Shown: piece after piece, positions 34,668 to 45,811 of the stretch
Numbering within the stretch: the stretch's first letter is position 1
How the letters are laid out: each line of letters starts with the position of its first letter
Source of the DNA: Chinchilla lanigera
Lineage: Eukaryota > Chordata > Mammalia > Rodentia > Chinchillidae
Direction: 5' to 3'
DNA: 64,000 nt
NCBI RefSeq assembly: GCF_000276665.1
Contig: NW_004955423.1
Span: 1,933,910-1,997,909 of the forward strand
Translations under genes and position numbers: made by a program
Notes under the pieces: generated by a model
Told to the model about the DNA's origin: nothing
What the model saw: the letters and a program-made list of their open reading frames with translations, nothing else
Databases searched by the model: none

Positions 34668-35010
34668 GATAGGAATGCTGCCAAGGAACTTCTTGACTTC
34701 CAAAAATCTGTGAAAAAAAATTCCACACGGAAGAAACAACTAGCACAAAAACTCCGGGAGAAAATGAAGAGGGCTTTTAAGAAACCACACTAGTGTAGGC
34801 TATCTCCAGCCCCTTCTTCCAGCAGCAGGATGCCTGTGGGCCGTGGCCCTTGGCACATGGGGGTAGCAGAGCCAGGAACTTAGTGGTAAGAAACATAGTC
34901 AGGGCTACCCCTCCTGAGCCACAGTCCACTAGCAGGACTGGAAGGTTTTTTTGTATGGGTTAAATTTTTGCTTTCCAAATAAATTGAAAACCTCAAGTGA
35001 AGGAGAAAAA
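34668..35010 (+). pseudogene. Possible 5'-truncated processed pseudogene (source gene unknown)
   Basis: An open 41-codon stretch at 34668-34790 ends in TAG at 34791. The translation is very basic and helical (KELLDFQKSVKKNSTRKKQL, ending KMKRAFKKPH). It is followed by about 185 bp of GC-richer sequence, AATAAA at 34978-34983, and an A-rich end near 35005. That layout fits the 3' end of an inserted mRNA copy. I cannot name the source gene. No clear TSD was found, so a chance ORF is a real alternative. Confidence 0.35.
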
Positions 35011-35080
35011 AAGATTTCTTTAAAATTGGTCATCGTTTACTGAAGAATAGTGGATGTAACGGTAACTTAGGAGGAATGAG

Positions 35081-35220
35081 CCAGATATTGTGGCACAGTA
35101 ATCCCAATGCTGGAGAGACTGAGGCAGAAGGATCACCATGAGTTCAAGGCCATCTTGAACTACATAGTGAGTTCAAGGTCAGCCTGGAATACATAGGGAG
35201 ACCCTGTCTCCAAAAAAAGA
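35081..35220 (+). mobile_element. B1-type SINE
   Basis: gagccagatattgtggcac ... gagttcaaggccatcttgaactacatag (duplicated) ... ccctgtctccaaaaaaa. Confidence 0.85.
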
Positions 35221-35474
35221 GGAACGGTCTGGTCTGTTACTGAATGTTACTGAGACCCTCTTTCTTAAGAAATGAAACATAAGCTCTTCAGGAGCAACCT
35301 GGCATCCAAAAAAAAAGAGCAGCTACTTCTGTAGTATGCTATAAACAACATATAAGTCAGGTAGATGAACCAACTTTCATTCTAGAAATGGTCGTTGCAC
35401 GGATTTCCAGTACCCAGTGTTCCCCTGCCATCCTCTCTCCTTTGTTAGGCAATTTTTAAAGTTAAACGACGTTA

Positions 35475-35577
35475 GGGCCGGGGATATAGCTCAGTGGCAC
35501 AAGCACCTGCCTGGCAAGCGCAAGGTCTTGAGTTCTATTGCCGGTACAAAAAAAAAACACAAAAAACAAACAAAAAT
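35475..35577 (+). mobile_element. ID-like SINE with TSD
   Basis: gggccggggatatagctcagtggc ... gagttctattgccggtac plus A tail; flanked by aaagttaaac at 35458 and 35578. Confidence 0.92.
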
Positions 35578-35689
35578 AAAGTTAAACATCATCAGCAGGA
35601 ATCCTCTTTTATTATTACTATGCTAAGCAAGTGTTCTACCCGAAGTCTGCATCCCAGCCACATGTATATTTTAAAAACTCATTCTTGTC

Positions 35690-35845
35690 AAGCACAGCAG
35701 TATGTAACTTTAATCTGAGATATTTAAGAGACTGAGGCAGAAAGATCCAAAGATTTGAGGTCATCCATGCTGTCTCAAAACAAAAAGGACTAGGATATAG
35801 CTCAGGGGTGAAGCACCCCAGGGTTCTATCCCTAGTACTGTTTTT
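35690..35845 (+). mobile_element. B1-dID-like SINE
   Basis: caagcacagcagtatgtaac ... gctgtctcaaaac, then ggactaggatatagctcagggg ... gttctatccctagtactg. Confidence 0.65.
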
Positions 35846-35927
35846 TTAAAGCCTAATTTTTAATTACTGTACTATGTACAGTTTTAAAATTGTGGAATAA
35901 TATCACCATGTGAAATATTTTCTTAGC

Positions 35928-36647
35928 TGTCACTGTAATAAAATGGTGGAGAAAATAAGCTTATAAGGAGGGGAGGCTTACTTTGGGCTCACAGTTTGGG
36001 AGCTTCCCGTCCATGATGGCCAGCCCTTGTTGCTTTGTGGTCTACACCAAGGCAGCACAGCATGGCAGGAACATACAATGAGGTTAAAATCTTTCAGCTC
36101 AGGGTGAAGAAGCAAACAAGAGTGAGCAGAGAGCCACGTTACATGGGTGTCTTGGTTACTTTTCTCTCATTGCTGGAACAAAATACCTGACTCCCAAAAT
36201 TTAGGAAGGAAAGGTTTATTTTGCTTACAGTTTGTGGAGGTTTCAGTCCATACTTGGCTGGTTCCAAGGCAGAGTGGCACATGGAGAGGGCTACCGCTTA
36301 TGGTGGCAGAACACAGCAGAAAAGCAACAAACACAAAAAAGGGAGGAATGGAGGCAAGCAGCCACTTCCTCTCCCTTACATATGCAAACTGTCCACCCCA
36401 GGGCAGGTGGAGCTCTCACACCCATAATCAATCAAACTCTAAAAGCCTGCCCCATGACTGCATGAGGCTTTGGGGGGATACCCAGACACAAACCATAACA
36501 ATGGGCCTTTCAGGAGCACTCCTGTAATAACCTTAAGGACCTCCCACTGGGTTCCATCTCATAAGTTCCACCACCTCCCAGTAGTGCCATCCTAGGGACC
36601 AAGATTTTATGAACCTGTGTAAGACACTTAAAATCCAAACTATGACA
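35928..36647 (-). mobile_element. Older MaLR-type LTR, split by a younger LTR
   Basis: The halves at 35928-36147 and 36506-36647 join into one antisense LTR with TG...CA ends. They contain gaggcttactttgggctcac, ggaggtgg-type cccactgggttcc and gggaccaagattttatgaacc, typical of MaLR-type LTRs. No coding sequence. Confidence 0.65.
36148..36500 (-). mobile_element. Solo LTR, ERVL-MaLR type, same family as 31704
   Basis: 353 bp antisense with TG...CA ends. Flanked by a perfect 5-bp TSD atggg at 36143-36147 and 36501-36505, inside the older LTR. Its reverse complement aligns along its length with 31704-32078 (aggtttcagtccatacttgg, gccccatgactgcatgaggc). ORFs read from it are non-coding by-products. 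Confidence 0.82.
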
Positions 36648-36659
36648 GTGTATAAAACT

Positions 36660-37210
36660 GAGATTTAAGATTCACAAAACTACCACCTGGCTAACTTTAC
36701 ATTCTTTATCTCTGCTTCTGCAGCAGTGTGTGGGCTTTCATTCCACCCAAGACTGGGGAATTATATGATTTGACCCTATAAGTGGTTCTTCATTTTCCAG
36801 AGGGAGAAGGCCCTGAAATCAGAGCTTTTAAAGCCTCGATGACTCTGAAAACCAGAGGCAACTGAGGTTTCTATCCAAATTCAACATTTGAAGAAACATA
36901 AAACTAGATAAAAATAAGTCAACCCAATTCATATATGCCTATTACTTAGGAAATATAAGCTTATTCAAGGACATGTTAGCAAAATTAGCTTAACTGTTTA
37001 ATATATTCAATATGAAGAATTTATAATTTAACTGGTGGCCCAACTTCTGGCAGTTTCTAATCTTTAAGGCTATGTATCTTTCCATTCAGTTCTTGCTTCC
37101 AAAAAGAATGTATAATATACCACATTTGGGGAAAATCTATAATAATTTCATACAATATACCTTATTCAAGAATTTTAGACCACTTCCTAGTTTTATGTTT
37201 TATTTGTATA
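36660..37210. other. Unique intronic sequence
   Basis: No repeat or exon recognised. Confidence 0.45.
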
Positions 37211-37215
37211 GTGAA

Positions 37216-37490
37216 TGTGTGTCTGGGCATGATGGCATACACCTGTAGTCTCAGCTACTTGGGAGGATGAGGCAGGAAGATGAAAAGTTTGAAACCAAGG
37301 GCCAGGGATATAGCACAGTGCCTGCCTGGCAAGCACAAAGTTCTGAGTTTGATTCCTGATACTAGAAAAAGACAAGTGTAGGCAACCCAGGGAAACCTAG
37401 TCTCAAAAATAATAATAATGACTAAGGATGTAACTGAAAGGTACAGCACTTGCCTAGCATGATTAAGGCCCTAGGTTCAATCCCTTAAAT
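37216..37490 (+). mobile_element. B1-dID-like SINE interrupted by an ID-like SINE
   Basis: B1 start ctgggcatgatggcatacacc; an ID copy at about 37298-37372 (gggccagggatatagcacag ... gagtttgattcctgatac) sits inside it. The host resumes with ggcaacccaggg ... tagtctcaaaaat and its own ID part ctaaggatgtaactgaaagg. Confidence 0.7.
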
Positions 37491-37499
37491 ATGAAAGTT

Positions 37500-38285
37500 C
37501 AGTTTCTGCAACTATGCCAGGATTTGTTTCTCAGAATTGTTAGTATTTTGGTCATTTAAAAAAAATTACTCTCTAATTCCATTGTAAAATGCTAGTTTTT
37601 TTTTTAAGAAACAATATAATGTTGACAGTTTCTCAAACTAGGAACATTTGAAATATGCTCCAATAATTTACTGAGGAAAAATGATAAAAGATGAATAGCT
37701 AGTGCTTTCAGATTTGTAGAAACTAAAAATTTTTAGCTGTGGTTGGAAGTCTTGAGTGCAGTAAATCATGTGCTTTTCATGAACCATATCTCACAGATGC
37801 AGTTGGACATGAGATAATCAGATTTTCTCTCCCCACAAGGGGGACAGCTGAAAATGTCATACCAATAGTACGTGCCATAGACTTTGTGCTGCTTTGCTGC
37901 CTGTCTGATTTAAGTTGTTGTGGTCAGTCTGAGGAACCTGTGATATGATAAGATAGCATTCATGAGGTCATGTGGTTTGTAAGTACCCAATCTTAACTGA
38001 GCAGCCTGTGAACACCTCAGTATGAGGAAGAAAGGGATGCTAAGCTTGTCTTAAAAGCTCTTTTTGTGACAAAATAGTGTGGGTGTGTGGTGTATGTGTG
38101 TATTATATGTTGAAAAATTCTTTTCTTCTCAGGAGTTATACTTTGTGGAAAAAATACTACAAATACATTGATCTGTTTTATGTAATACTTTAGTCTGAAG
38201 CATAAAAACATTTTAGTGCAGATATTTTTTACTCATTTAAAATGAAACTGTAGGAGGTAATCATCAACTACCCCACCCCCCGCCT
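37500..38285. other. Unique intronic sequence
   Basis: No repeat recognised; the ORF at 37739-37948 has no domain or splice support. Confidence 0.45.
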
Positions 38286-38402
38286 TTTTGATTTTTTGAG
38301 ACACCATCTTGCTATATAGTTCAGACTTTAACTCAAGATGATCTTCCTGCCTTGGCGTCCTGAGTTCTGAGACTACAGGTGTATATCACCATGCCTGGCA
38401 GT
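38286..38402 (-). mobile_element. B1-type SINE
   Basis: Antisense: gattttttgagacaccatc ... gcctggca with tatatcaccatg. Confidence 0.8.
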
Positions 38403-38554
38403 CATCACTTCTGTTGAAAAAAACTGGAGAGTATTTATATTGTTGATGAATATTTTCTATCAGTTAAAAAGGATTTATTTTCAATGTGGCAATATCTCCT
38501 TTGGAAAACATATACACAAAATGGCTGCCTAATTTTATTTTACATATATATGTA

Positions 38555-39455
38555 AATATATATCATATATATCACATAACCACTTTACTGAGATACTCAC
38601 ATGATACAGTCATCCATTTAAAATTTATCTTCGGCTTTCAGTATATTTACAGATCATTGTTACAATCAATTCTAAAATATTTTTATCACACCAAAGTGAA
38701 ATCCTATTTCCATTAGTAATCGTTACCATTAGCGCCAAGCTTCCTTCTCCCAGCACTAGGCAGCCACTAAACTACTTTCTGTCTCTGTTGATTTCCTTAT
38801 ACTGGCGTTTAGTGAACAAGATACAGTGCTTTGTAGTTGACTTCTTTCCCTGAGCATATTTTTGAGATTTGTCCATACTGTAGTATTTATGCTTCTTCCT
38901 TTTTTATTGCCCCTGGTATTCCAAAATACAGGTATACTGCACTTTATCTGTTCACCAGTTTGGTTTATTCCCACTTGTCAGCTATCATAAATAATGCTAT
39001 TACAACCATTTGTGTATAAATTTTTATATAAATATATGCTACCTTTTGGCTGAGTATATACTTAGTAGTAGAATTGTTAGATCACATGGCAACTCTGTGT
39101 TTAGCCAGTTGAGGAATTATCATACTGTTGGCCAAAGCTGTTGTGCCATTTTACATTTCTACCAAGTACATATGAGGCTTCTGGATTTCTCCACATCCTT
39201 GCTAACATTTGTTGCTGTCTTTTTAGTGCTAGTCAATCTAGTAAGTATGAATTGATATCTTATTGTAATTTTGATATACATTCCTCTGCCTAGTGAGCAT
39301 CTTTTCATATGCTTCTTGGCCATTTATGTCTACTTTAGGGAAATGTCTGTTCAGAATTGGCTTGTCTTTTTATAATTGAGCTATTAACTATTTTTTGTAT
39401 ATTCTAAATACATTTGCCTTGTCAGATACAGGATTTCTGATTTTTAAAGATCCTT
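38555..39455 (-). mobile_element. Old LINE-1 3' part (antisense)
   Basis: Antisense L1 order: cctgagcatatttttgag, ctttatctgttcaccagtttgg, ctatcataaataatgctatt, gtagaattgttagatcacatgg and tctccacatccttgctaac. Diverged, about 900 bp. Confidence 0.7.
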
Positions 39456-39469
39456 CTTTAGTGTACTTC

Positions 39470-39640
39470 TTCTTTTTTTTTTTTTTTTTTTTTGTCTTTT
39501 TGAGACAGGGTTTCACTGTACAGTTCAGGCTGACCTTAAACTCACTTTGTAGCCCAGGCTGGCCTCGGAACTCACAGCAGTCTTCCTGCCTCAGCCTCCT
39601 GAGTGCTGCGGTTACAGGCATGCGCCACCACACCTGGCCC
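39470..39640 (-). mobile_element. B1-type SINE with long poly-T
   Basis: Antisense: T tract, gtctttttgagacagggtttcac ... duplicated ggctgaccttaaactc/aggctggcctcggaactc ... gcgccaccacacctggcc. Confidence 0.95.
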
Positions 39641-40318
39641 ATTTTAGTGTACTTTTAAACTAGAGCAATTCTTTTGTTTTTTGAAAAGAAAACAATTTCA
39701 CAGTAAAATAGTAAGAGAACAATAGTTAATAGACTGAGTAACTACTTTGAAAATAATGATAGACAGTCTGTTAACTATTTTCAAAGTAGTTACTCAGAGT
39801 TCAAGACAGACAAAGATTTTCTGTTACAAAGAAAATATGGATAATAGCACAAAACTTTCTTTTCAATGAACTAAGAAAAACTAGCATAAAGGAAACAAAT
39901 TAGCATATGCTGTATATTAAAATTTTTTAAAACAGAATTGATAATTTGAGGAATTATTTGAACTTCTCCCCACTTCCTGTTTATCTGTCTTCTATTTAGT
40001 GTCTGTGAAAGTTTCTCATATAAGAGAAACCATGTCATATAAGCTTGTATGACTTATTTCACTTAACATTATGTTTTCAAATTGAATCTATTTACCTACA
40101 AATGCCTAAGTGTATCTTTCTTTATGGCAGTATATACTCTATTGTGTATAAATACCAAATTTTCCTTACCCATTCATCTTTTGATGGGCATATATGCTGT
40201 TTCTAAGATTTCTAAGATAAATTGTGCTACTGTAAACGTAGGTGTGCATACATCCCTATAATACGATTTTAACTCTTTTAGGCAAATAAATAGAAGGGGA
40301 TAGCTTGGTTAAAGAAAT

Positions 40319-40383
40319 TTCTGTTTTTATATTTTTATATTTTTATATTTTTTATATTTTATATTTTTATATTTTTATATTTT
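40319..40383. repeat. TTTTATAT-type minisatellite
   Basis: Seven or more imperfect atttttat units of 7-9 bp inside the L1. Confidence 0.9.
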
Positions 40384-40846
40384 GTGGACTGTCCACACTG
40401 ATTTCCATAACAGTTATATTAGTTTATATCCCCACCAACAATGTAAAAGAGTTCCTTTTTCCCCACGTCCTCAGCAGTGTTTATTATTATTAAATTTTTG
40501 ATAATAGCCATTCTTTCTGAAGTAAGATAGTATCTCAATATATGTAGTTTTAATTTGCATTTCTGTAATGGCCACTGATGTTGAACATTTTTTCATGTGT
40601 TTATTGGCCATTTGTACTTCTGAGAAGTGTCTGTTTTAGTTGCAGTTTTTGATTGGGTCTTTTATTTGGGGGAGTCCGTTTTTTTGAGTTCTTTATGTAC
40701 TCTAGATGTATTCCCGAGGAATAGCTGGTAGAATATTTTTTCCCATTCTGTAGGTACTCTCCTCACTGTGTTGGCTGTTTCCTTTGCTGTGTAGAAGTGT
40801 TTTAATTTGGTATGATCCTATTTGTTGATTCTCAGTATTATTTCTT

Positions 40847-40963
40847 TTTTTTGTTTTGTTTTGTTTTTTTGTTTTTTTGTTTTTCTCCGGTACTGGGAAC
40901 CGAACTCACGACCTTGCGCTTGTCAGGCAGGCGCTTTTGCTGCTGAGCTAAATCCCCAGCCCC
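40847..40963 (-). mobile_element. ID-like SINE with TSD
   Basis: Antisense, flanked by ctcagtattatttctt at 40831 and 40964. Confidence 0.94.
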
Positions 40964-41017
40964 CTCAGTATTATTTCTTGTGCCATTGTATTACTGTTCA
41001 AAAAGTTCTTGCATAGA

Positions 41018-41150
41018 CCAGGCATGATGGTTCATGCCTGTAACCCCAGCACTCAGGAGGCTGAGGCATGAGGAGTGTGAGTTTGAGGCCAGCCTGGGCT
41101 ACATAGTAGTTGAAGGCCAGCCTGAATTACATAGTGAGAGAGAAAGAGAG
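41018..41150 (+). mobile_element. B1-type SINE
   Basis: gaccaggcatgatggttcatgcctgtaacccc ... gaggccagcctgggctacatag ... gtgagagagaaagag. Confidence 0.9.
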
Positions 41151-41237
41151 AAAAGTTTTTACCAAAAGAGAAAAAAGTTTTTACGTACTCCTGTCTTCAA
41201 TGTACCTATTTTATCTTCCAGCAGATGAAATGTTCTG

Positions 41238-41374
41238 GTTTGTTTTTTGTTTTTGAGATAGGACTGGCATTAAAATTACTGTGTAGCCCAGGCTGGCCTC
41301 AATTTATAATGATCCTCCTGCCTCAAGTCTCCTGAATTCTGGGATTATAGGCATGTACTACCACACCCAGCCAG
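41238..41374 (-). mobile_element. B1-type SINE, inverted relative to its neighbour
   Basis: Antisense: tgtttttgagataggactgg ... gtgtagcccaggctggcctc ... gtactaccacacccagcc. Confidence 0.9.
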
Positions 41375-41808
41375 TGTTTCTGTTTTAATTTAGATCTTTG
41401 TTCCATTTTTATTTTCATATAGTACATGGTGAGGTGTATGGGTCTGGCCTCAATCTTCTGAATGTATATATCCCACTTTCCCAGCACCATTTATTAAAGA
41501 GACTGTCTTTCCTACAGTGTACATTTTTGGCACCTTTGTGAAAAATCAAATAGTATATGTTCCCGGGTTTCTTATATTCTGTTTCTTATATTTTGTTCCA
41601 TTGATCCACATGCCTGTTTTTGTGCCATGCTATTTTAATCACCACAGCTTTGTAGTATAATTTGTAGTATAATTTCAACTCTGGGATTATGATGCCACCT
41701 GCTTTGTTTTTGTTACCCAGGATTGCTTTTGCTATTCTGGGTCTTTTCTGGTTTCATATGAATTTCAGGATTGCTTTCTCTAGATTTGTGAGACATGCCA
41801 TTGGTATT

Positions 41809-41905
41809 ACACTTTTGTTTGTTTGTTTTCTGGTACCGGGAATTGAACTCACGACCTTGTGCTTGCCAGGCAAGCACCGTGCCGCTGAGCTAAATTCCCA
41901 GCCCC
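41809..41905 (-). mobile_element. ID-like SINE with TSD
   Basis: Antisense, flanked by tgccattggtatt at 41796-41808 and 41906-41918. Confidence 0.95.
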
Positions 41906-42300
41906 TGCCATTGGTATTTTGATTGGCATTGGATTAAATCTGTATATCAATTTTGGACGTATAGCTATTTTAATTGCATTGGTTCTACCTGTCTGGGAAC
42001 ATGATATATCTTTTCTATTTTCTGATGTCCTCCTTGATTTCCTTTTTCAGAGTGATATAATTTTCATTATAGAGGTCTTCTGCTTTCTTGGTTAGGTTAA
42101 TTCCTACATACTTAAATTTTTTTGATGCTATTATAAATGGTATTGTTTTGCTAATTTAATTTTCAGTGAGTTCATTATTAGTGTATAGTAATGCTGTTGA
42201 TTTCTGTGTATTTATTTTGTATCCTGCTACATTGCTGAATTTGGGTATTAATTCTAGGAGTCTTTTGGTGAAAATTTTTGCATTTTGTAAGTAAAGGATT

Positions 42301-42400
42301 GGGGCTGGGAATATAGCTCAGTGGCGTAAGTGCCTGCCTGGCAAGCGTAAGGTTGTGAGTTCGATCCCTGGTACCGCAAAAAAAAAAAAAAAAAAAAAAA
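42301..42400 (+). mobile_element. ID-like SINE with TSD
   Basis: ggggctgggaatatagctcagtggc ... ttcgatccctggtaccgc plus a 24-A tail; flanked by ttgtaagtaaagga before and after. Confidence 0.94.
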
Positions 42401-42705
42401 GATGTTGTAAGTAAAGGAGCTTGTCATCTATGAATAATGCAGATGACATGATACTTTGACTGATATATTGACTTCATCCTTTCCTTTACATATCTTTTTT
42501 ATTTCTTTTTCTTGCCTGATTTCTTTGGGTAATGTTTTGAGGACTGTGTTGAACAAGAGTAGTGATAATGGGCATCCTTGTCTTGTTCCTGAGGGCAAGC
42601 ATTCTGTTTTTTTCCCATTTAATATGATGCTGGCAGTGGGTTTGTCATAAATGGCTTTTATCAGATTGAGATAAGATCTTCTATGCCTATTTTCTTAATG
42701 ATTTT

Positions 42706-42805
42706 TTGGGGGGTGCGGGGCGGTGGGTTCCAGTACCGGGAATCAAACTCATGACCTCGAGCTTGCCAGGCAGGCACTGTGCTGCTGAGCTAAATCCCCA
42801 GGCCC
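42706..42805 (-). mobile_element. ID-like SINE
   Basis: Antisense: ggttccagtaccgggaatcaaac ... gctgctgagctaaatccccaggccc. The tail is G-rich rather than T-rich. Confidence 0.9.
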
Positions 42806-43372
42806 TTCTTCATGATTTTTATCATGAATGGATGTTGGATTTATCAAACCCTTTATTGTGTCTATTGAGAAGATCATGTGTTGTGTGTTTTTGTGTTTTT
42901 TTTTTTTTTTGCCTTTGCTTTTGTATATGTAATGAATTTATTTATTCATTTGGGTATGTTGAATGATCCTTGCACCCCTGGGATGAAGCCTACTTGGTCA
43001 TGGTATATGATTTTTTTGATGATTTGTTGCATTCTGTTTGCCAGTATCTTGTTTAGGATTTTCGTAACTGTGTTCATTAGAGAGATTGTCTTACAGTTTT
43101 CTTCTTCGGTTGGATCCTTGTCTGGTTTAGGGATCAAGATAATGTTAGCTTCTGAGAATGACTTTGGAATCCTTCTCTCTCAATTTCATTAAAGAGCTCA
43201 AGGAGTATTGGCATTAGGTCTTCCCTGAAGTTCTTGTAGGATTTGATTGTGAATCCATCAGGTCCTGGAGTTTTCTTCGTAGTTTCATTATTTTTGTTTT
43301 TGTTGTGGTGGTGGTTGTTTAATGCTTAACTTTCATTGCCGGTTATTGGATTCTTCAAGATTTTTAAGTCTT

Positions 43373-44049
43373 AAACATCATATCACAGTGATATATGTGC
43401 ACCTATGTTCATAGCAGCACAATTTGTAATTGCTAAAATGTGGAAGCAACCCAAATGTCCATCCACCGAGGATTGGATAAGAAAATTATGGTACTTTTAT
43501 ATAATGGAATATTACTCAGCTGTAAAGAAAGATAAACTCGAGGCCTTTATATTTAAATGGTCACAACTAGAGACCATACTCATAAGTGAAATAAATCAAA
43601 CATACATGTGCAAGCACCGCATTGTGTCACTAGTGTAAAACTTGAAAGAGTTAATTTAAACTCGGAGGTATGATAGACACTGTGAAATGATAGGAAACCA
43701 CCGAAGAGTAAAGGGCTTCTGGGATGTGGGAAAAGAGAAGGGAAAGAAGGAGAAATTTTGTATGTATGTATATACAGGATAGTTAACATGGTTGTTCTTC
43801 TGTCTTGTATTTCTATGCTGAAAGAAACTGTCAATGAGTCTTTGGTTGACCAGTATTGCATGTCTATATCTGTTTTCATGAGAAGCCACTTTGAAGATAT
43901 CAATATGTAATACAACCACCATTGTTAATTCCCTACCACTTTGTTTGTAACTCTGTATTGTCTGTATTGTGCTTGTGATATGTTGTAAAATGTTGTATGT
44001 CTGTTAATGTTTCCCTCCTTTTATCCTTAAAATAAAAAAAAAAAAAAAA
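43373..44049 (+). mobile_element. Young 5'-truncated LINE-1 3' end, sense strand
   Basis: About 677 bp. It opens with the ORF2p C-terminal tail ([16 protein letters not shown] ... WYFYIMEYYSAVKKDKLEAF from 43405), followed by 3'UTR, aaaataaa and poly-A at 44033-44049. A 16-bp TSD, aagatttttaagtctt, lies at 43357-43372 and 44050-44065. It is inserted in the opposite direction to its host L1. Confidence 0.93.
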
Positions 44050-44818
44050 AAGATTTTTAAGTCTTCTTGGTTCAATTTTGGTAATTCATATTTATCTAAG
44101 AATCTCCATTTTGAGTTCTCAAATTTTGGCGTATTTGTGAAGTAATAATTTCTGGATTTTGGCAGTGTGTATGGTAGTGATTTCACCTTTTTCAGTTCTA
44201 ATTGCATTGATTTGTGTCTTACCTTTCCTTTTATTGGTGAAATTGGCCAATGGTTTGCCTATTTTGTTTATTCTTTCAAAGAACCAATTTCAATTCATTG
44301 ATTCTTTTTATTTTTTCAGTCTCCATTTCACTGATTTCTGCTCTGATCTTTACAGTTTCTTGTACAAGTCTGGATTTGGATTGTTCTTGTTTTTGTAGGA
44401 CCATGAGATGCATCATTAGATTATTTATTTGGGATCATTGTGTTTTTCTGATGTGTCATTCAGAACTATAAACTTCTGTCATAGGACCGCTTTCATTGTG
44501 TCCTATAAGTTCGGGCGTATTGTGCTGGCGTTATTATTTAACTCTAGGAACTGCCTTATTTCTTCCTTAATATACTTCAAGAGTGTGTTGTTTAACTTCC
44601 ATATATATGCATAATTTCTCTGGTTTCTTTTCATCTTAATTTATAGTTTCATTGCACTGTGATCTGATAATGTGCATGGTAAAATTGATTTTTTTTTTTT
44701 TTGCATTTACTTAGGCATGTTTCATTAGCTGCTATGTAATCTATTTTGGAGAGAGTACTATGTGCTGTCAAATGTTGTTGGGTGTAATACTGTGTATCTG
44801 GTTTCTTTGTTAGTTGGT

Positions 44819-44972
44819 TTTGGTTTTTGATTTTTTTGAGACAAGGTCTCGCTGTGCAGTTCAGGCAGGCCTTGAAGTCACTATGTAGCCCAGGCTGGCC
44901 TCAAACTCATGGTGATCCTCCTGCTTTAGCCTCCCAAGTGCTGGGATTATAGAGGTACGCCACCACACTTGG
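44819..44972 (-). mobile_element. B1-type SINE
   Basis: Antisense: tttttttgagacaaggtctcgc ... duplicated segments ... gtacgccaccacacttggc. Confidence 0.93.
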
Positions 44973-45629
44973 CAAGTCCATTTGTTAAAAAGTTAGGCTC
45001 CATTTGAATATTTCTTGTTGAATTTTTTCTTTAGTTGCTATATTTGTGATAGTAGGATATTGAGATCCTTCATTATAATTGTATTGATGTTTATCTGCTC
45101 TTTTATTTCTATTACGGTTCATTTTATGAAGTTGGGTGCACCATGGTTTGGTGTGAATATATCTATGTGTTACCTCTACCAGTTGAATAGTTCTATTAAC
45201 CAATATGTAATGACCTTCTCTGCATCTTTTGATCAGCTTTGGCTTGAAGTCCACATCTGAAAACAAGATAGCTACTTCTGTTTGTTTTCAGGTTCCCATT
45301 GGATAGAATATTGTTTTCCATCCTTGATTTTTTTTTTTTTTTAAGTCTGAATTTCTTTTTGTGTTAAATGTGTTTCTTGTGTGCATCATACTGCTGGATT
45401 TTTTTGTTTCTTGATCTATTCTGCTAATCTGTGTCTTTTGAGTGATGAATTAAATCCATTTACCGTGGTAGTTATCATTGATAGATACTGACTTATTCCT
45501 GTCATTGTATTATTTTCCTGTTGCTGTTTTGCTTTCTTTCCTTTCTACTGAATTGCTAGCCCTACCTGATACATTCATGTTATTGGACCTTTTAGCATTA
45601 ACGTCATTATCTCCTAGGATATCCTTCAG

Positions 45630-45747
45630 GGGCTGGGGATTTAGCTCAGCGGCAAAAGCGCCTGCCTGGCAAGCGCAAGGTCATGAGCTCGGTTCCCGGT
45701 ACCGGAGAAAAACCAAAAAAAAAACCAAAAAACAAGAAAAACAAAAA
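45630..45747 (+). mobile_element. ID-like SINE with perfect 17-bp TSD
   Basis: gggctggggatttagctcagc ... ctcggttcccggtaccggagaaaaacc. The TSD cctaggatatccttcag at 45613-45629 and 45748-45764 is identical, indicating a recent insertion. Confidence 0.97.
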
Positions 45748-45811
45748 CCTAGGATATCCTTCAGATTTTTTTGAAATGTTCATTTGGTGGTCATGAATGT
45801 CTTCAGTTCTA

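Larger units (their letters stand above)
39960..45810 (-). mobile_element. Long, decayed LINE-1 (3'UTR, ORF2 RT and EN regions), antisense, multiply interrupted
   Basis: Going up in coordinate the element runs from 3'UTR/ORF2 tail (about 39960-40830) through the RT region to the endonuclease region near 45.8 kb. On the minus strand 43137-42946 encodes the L1 RT palm segment ([20 protein letters not shown] ... KILANRMQQ ... HDQVGFIPG). The copy has many stops and is dead. Nine younger insertions interrupt it: ID-like SINEs at 40847, 41809, 42301, 42706 and 45630; B1 copies at 41018, 41238 and 44819; and an L1 3' end at 43373. Removing them leaves roughly 4.2 kb of L1. Confidence 0.85.

Noticed and set aside
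36147..36527. 126-residue ORF
   Set aside because: Lies entirely in the antisense solo LTR and its flank; a composition by-product.
43580..43922. Overlapping minus-strand ORFs of 88-111 residues
   Set aside because: They are antisense to the 3'UTR of the young sense L1 insertion.
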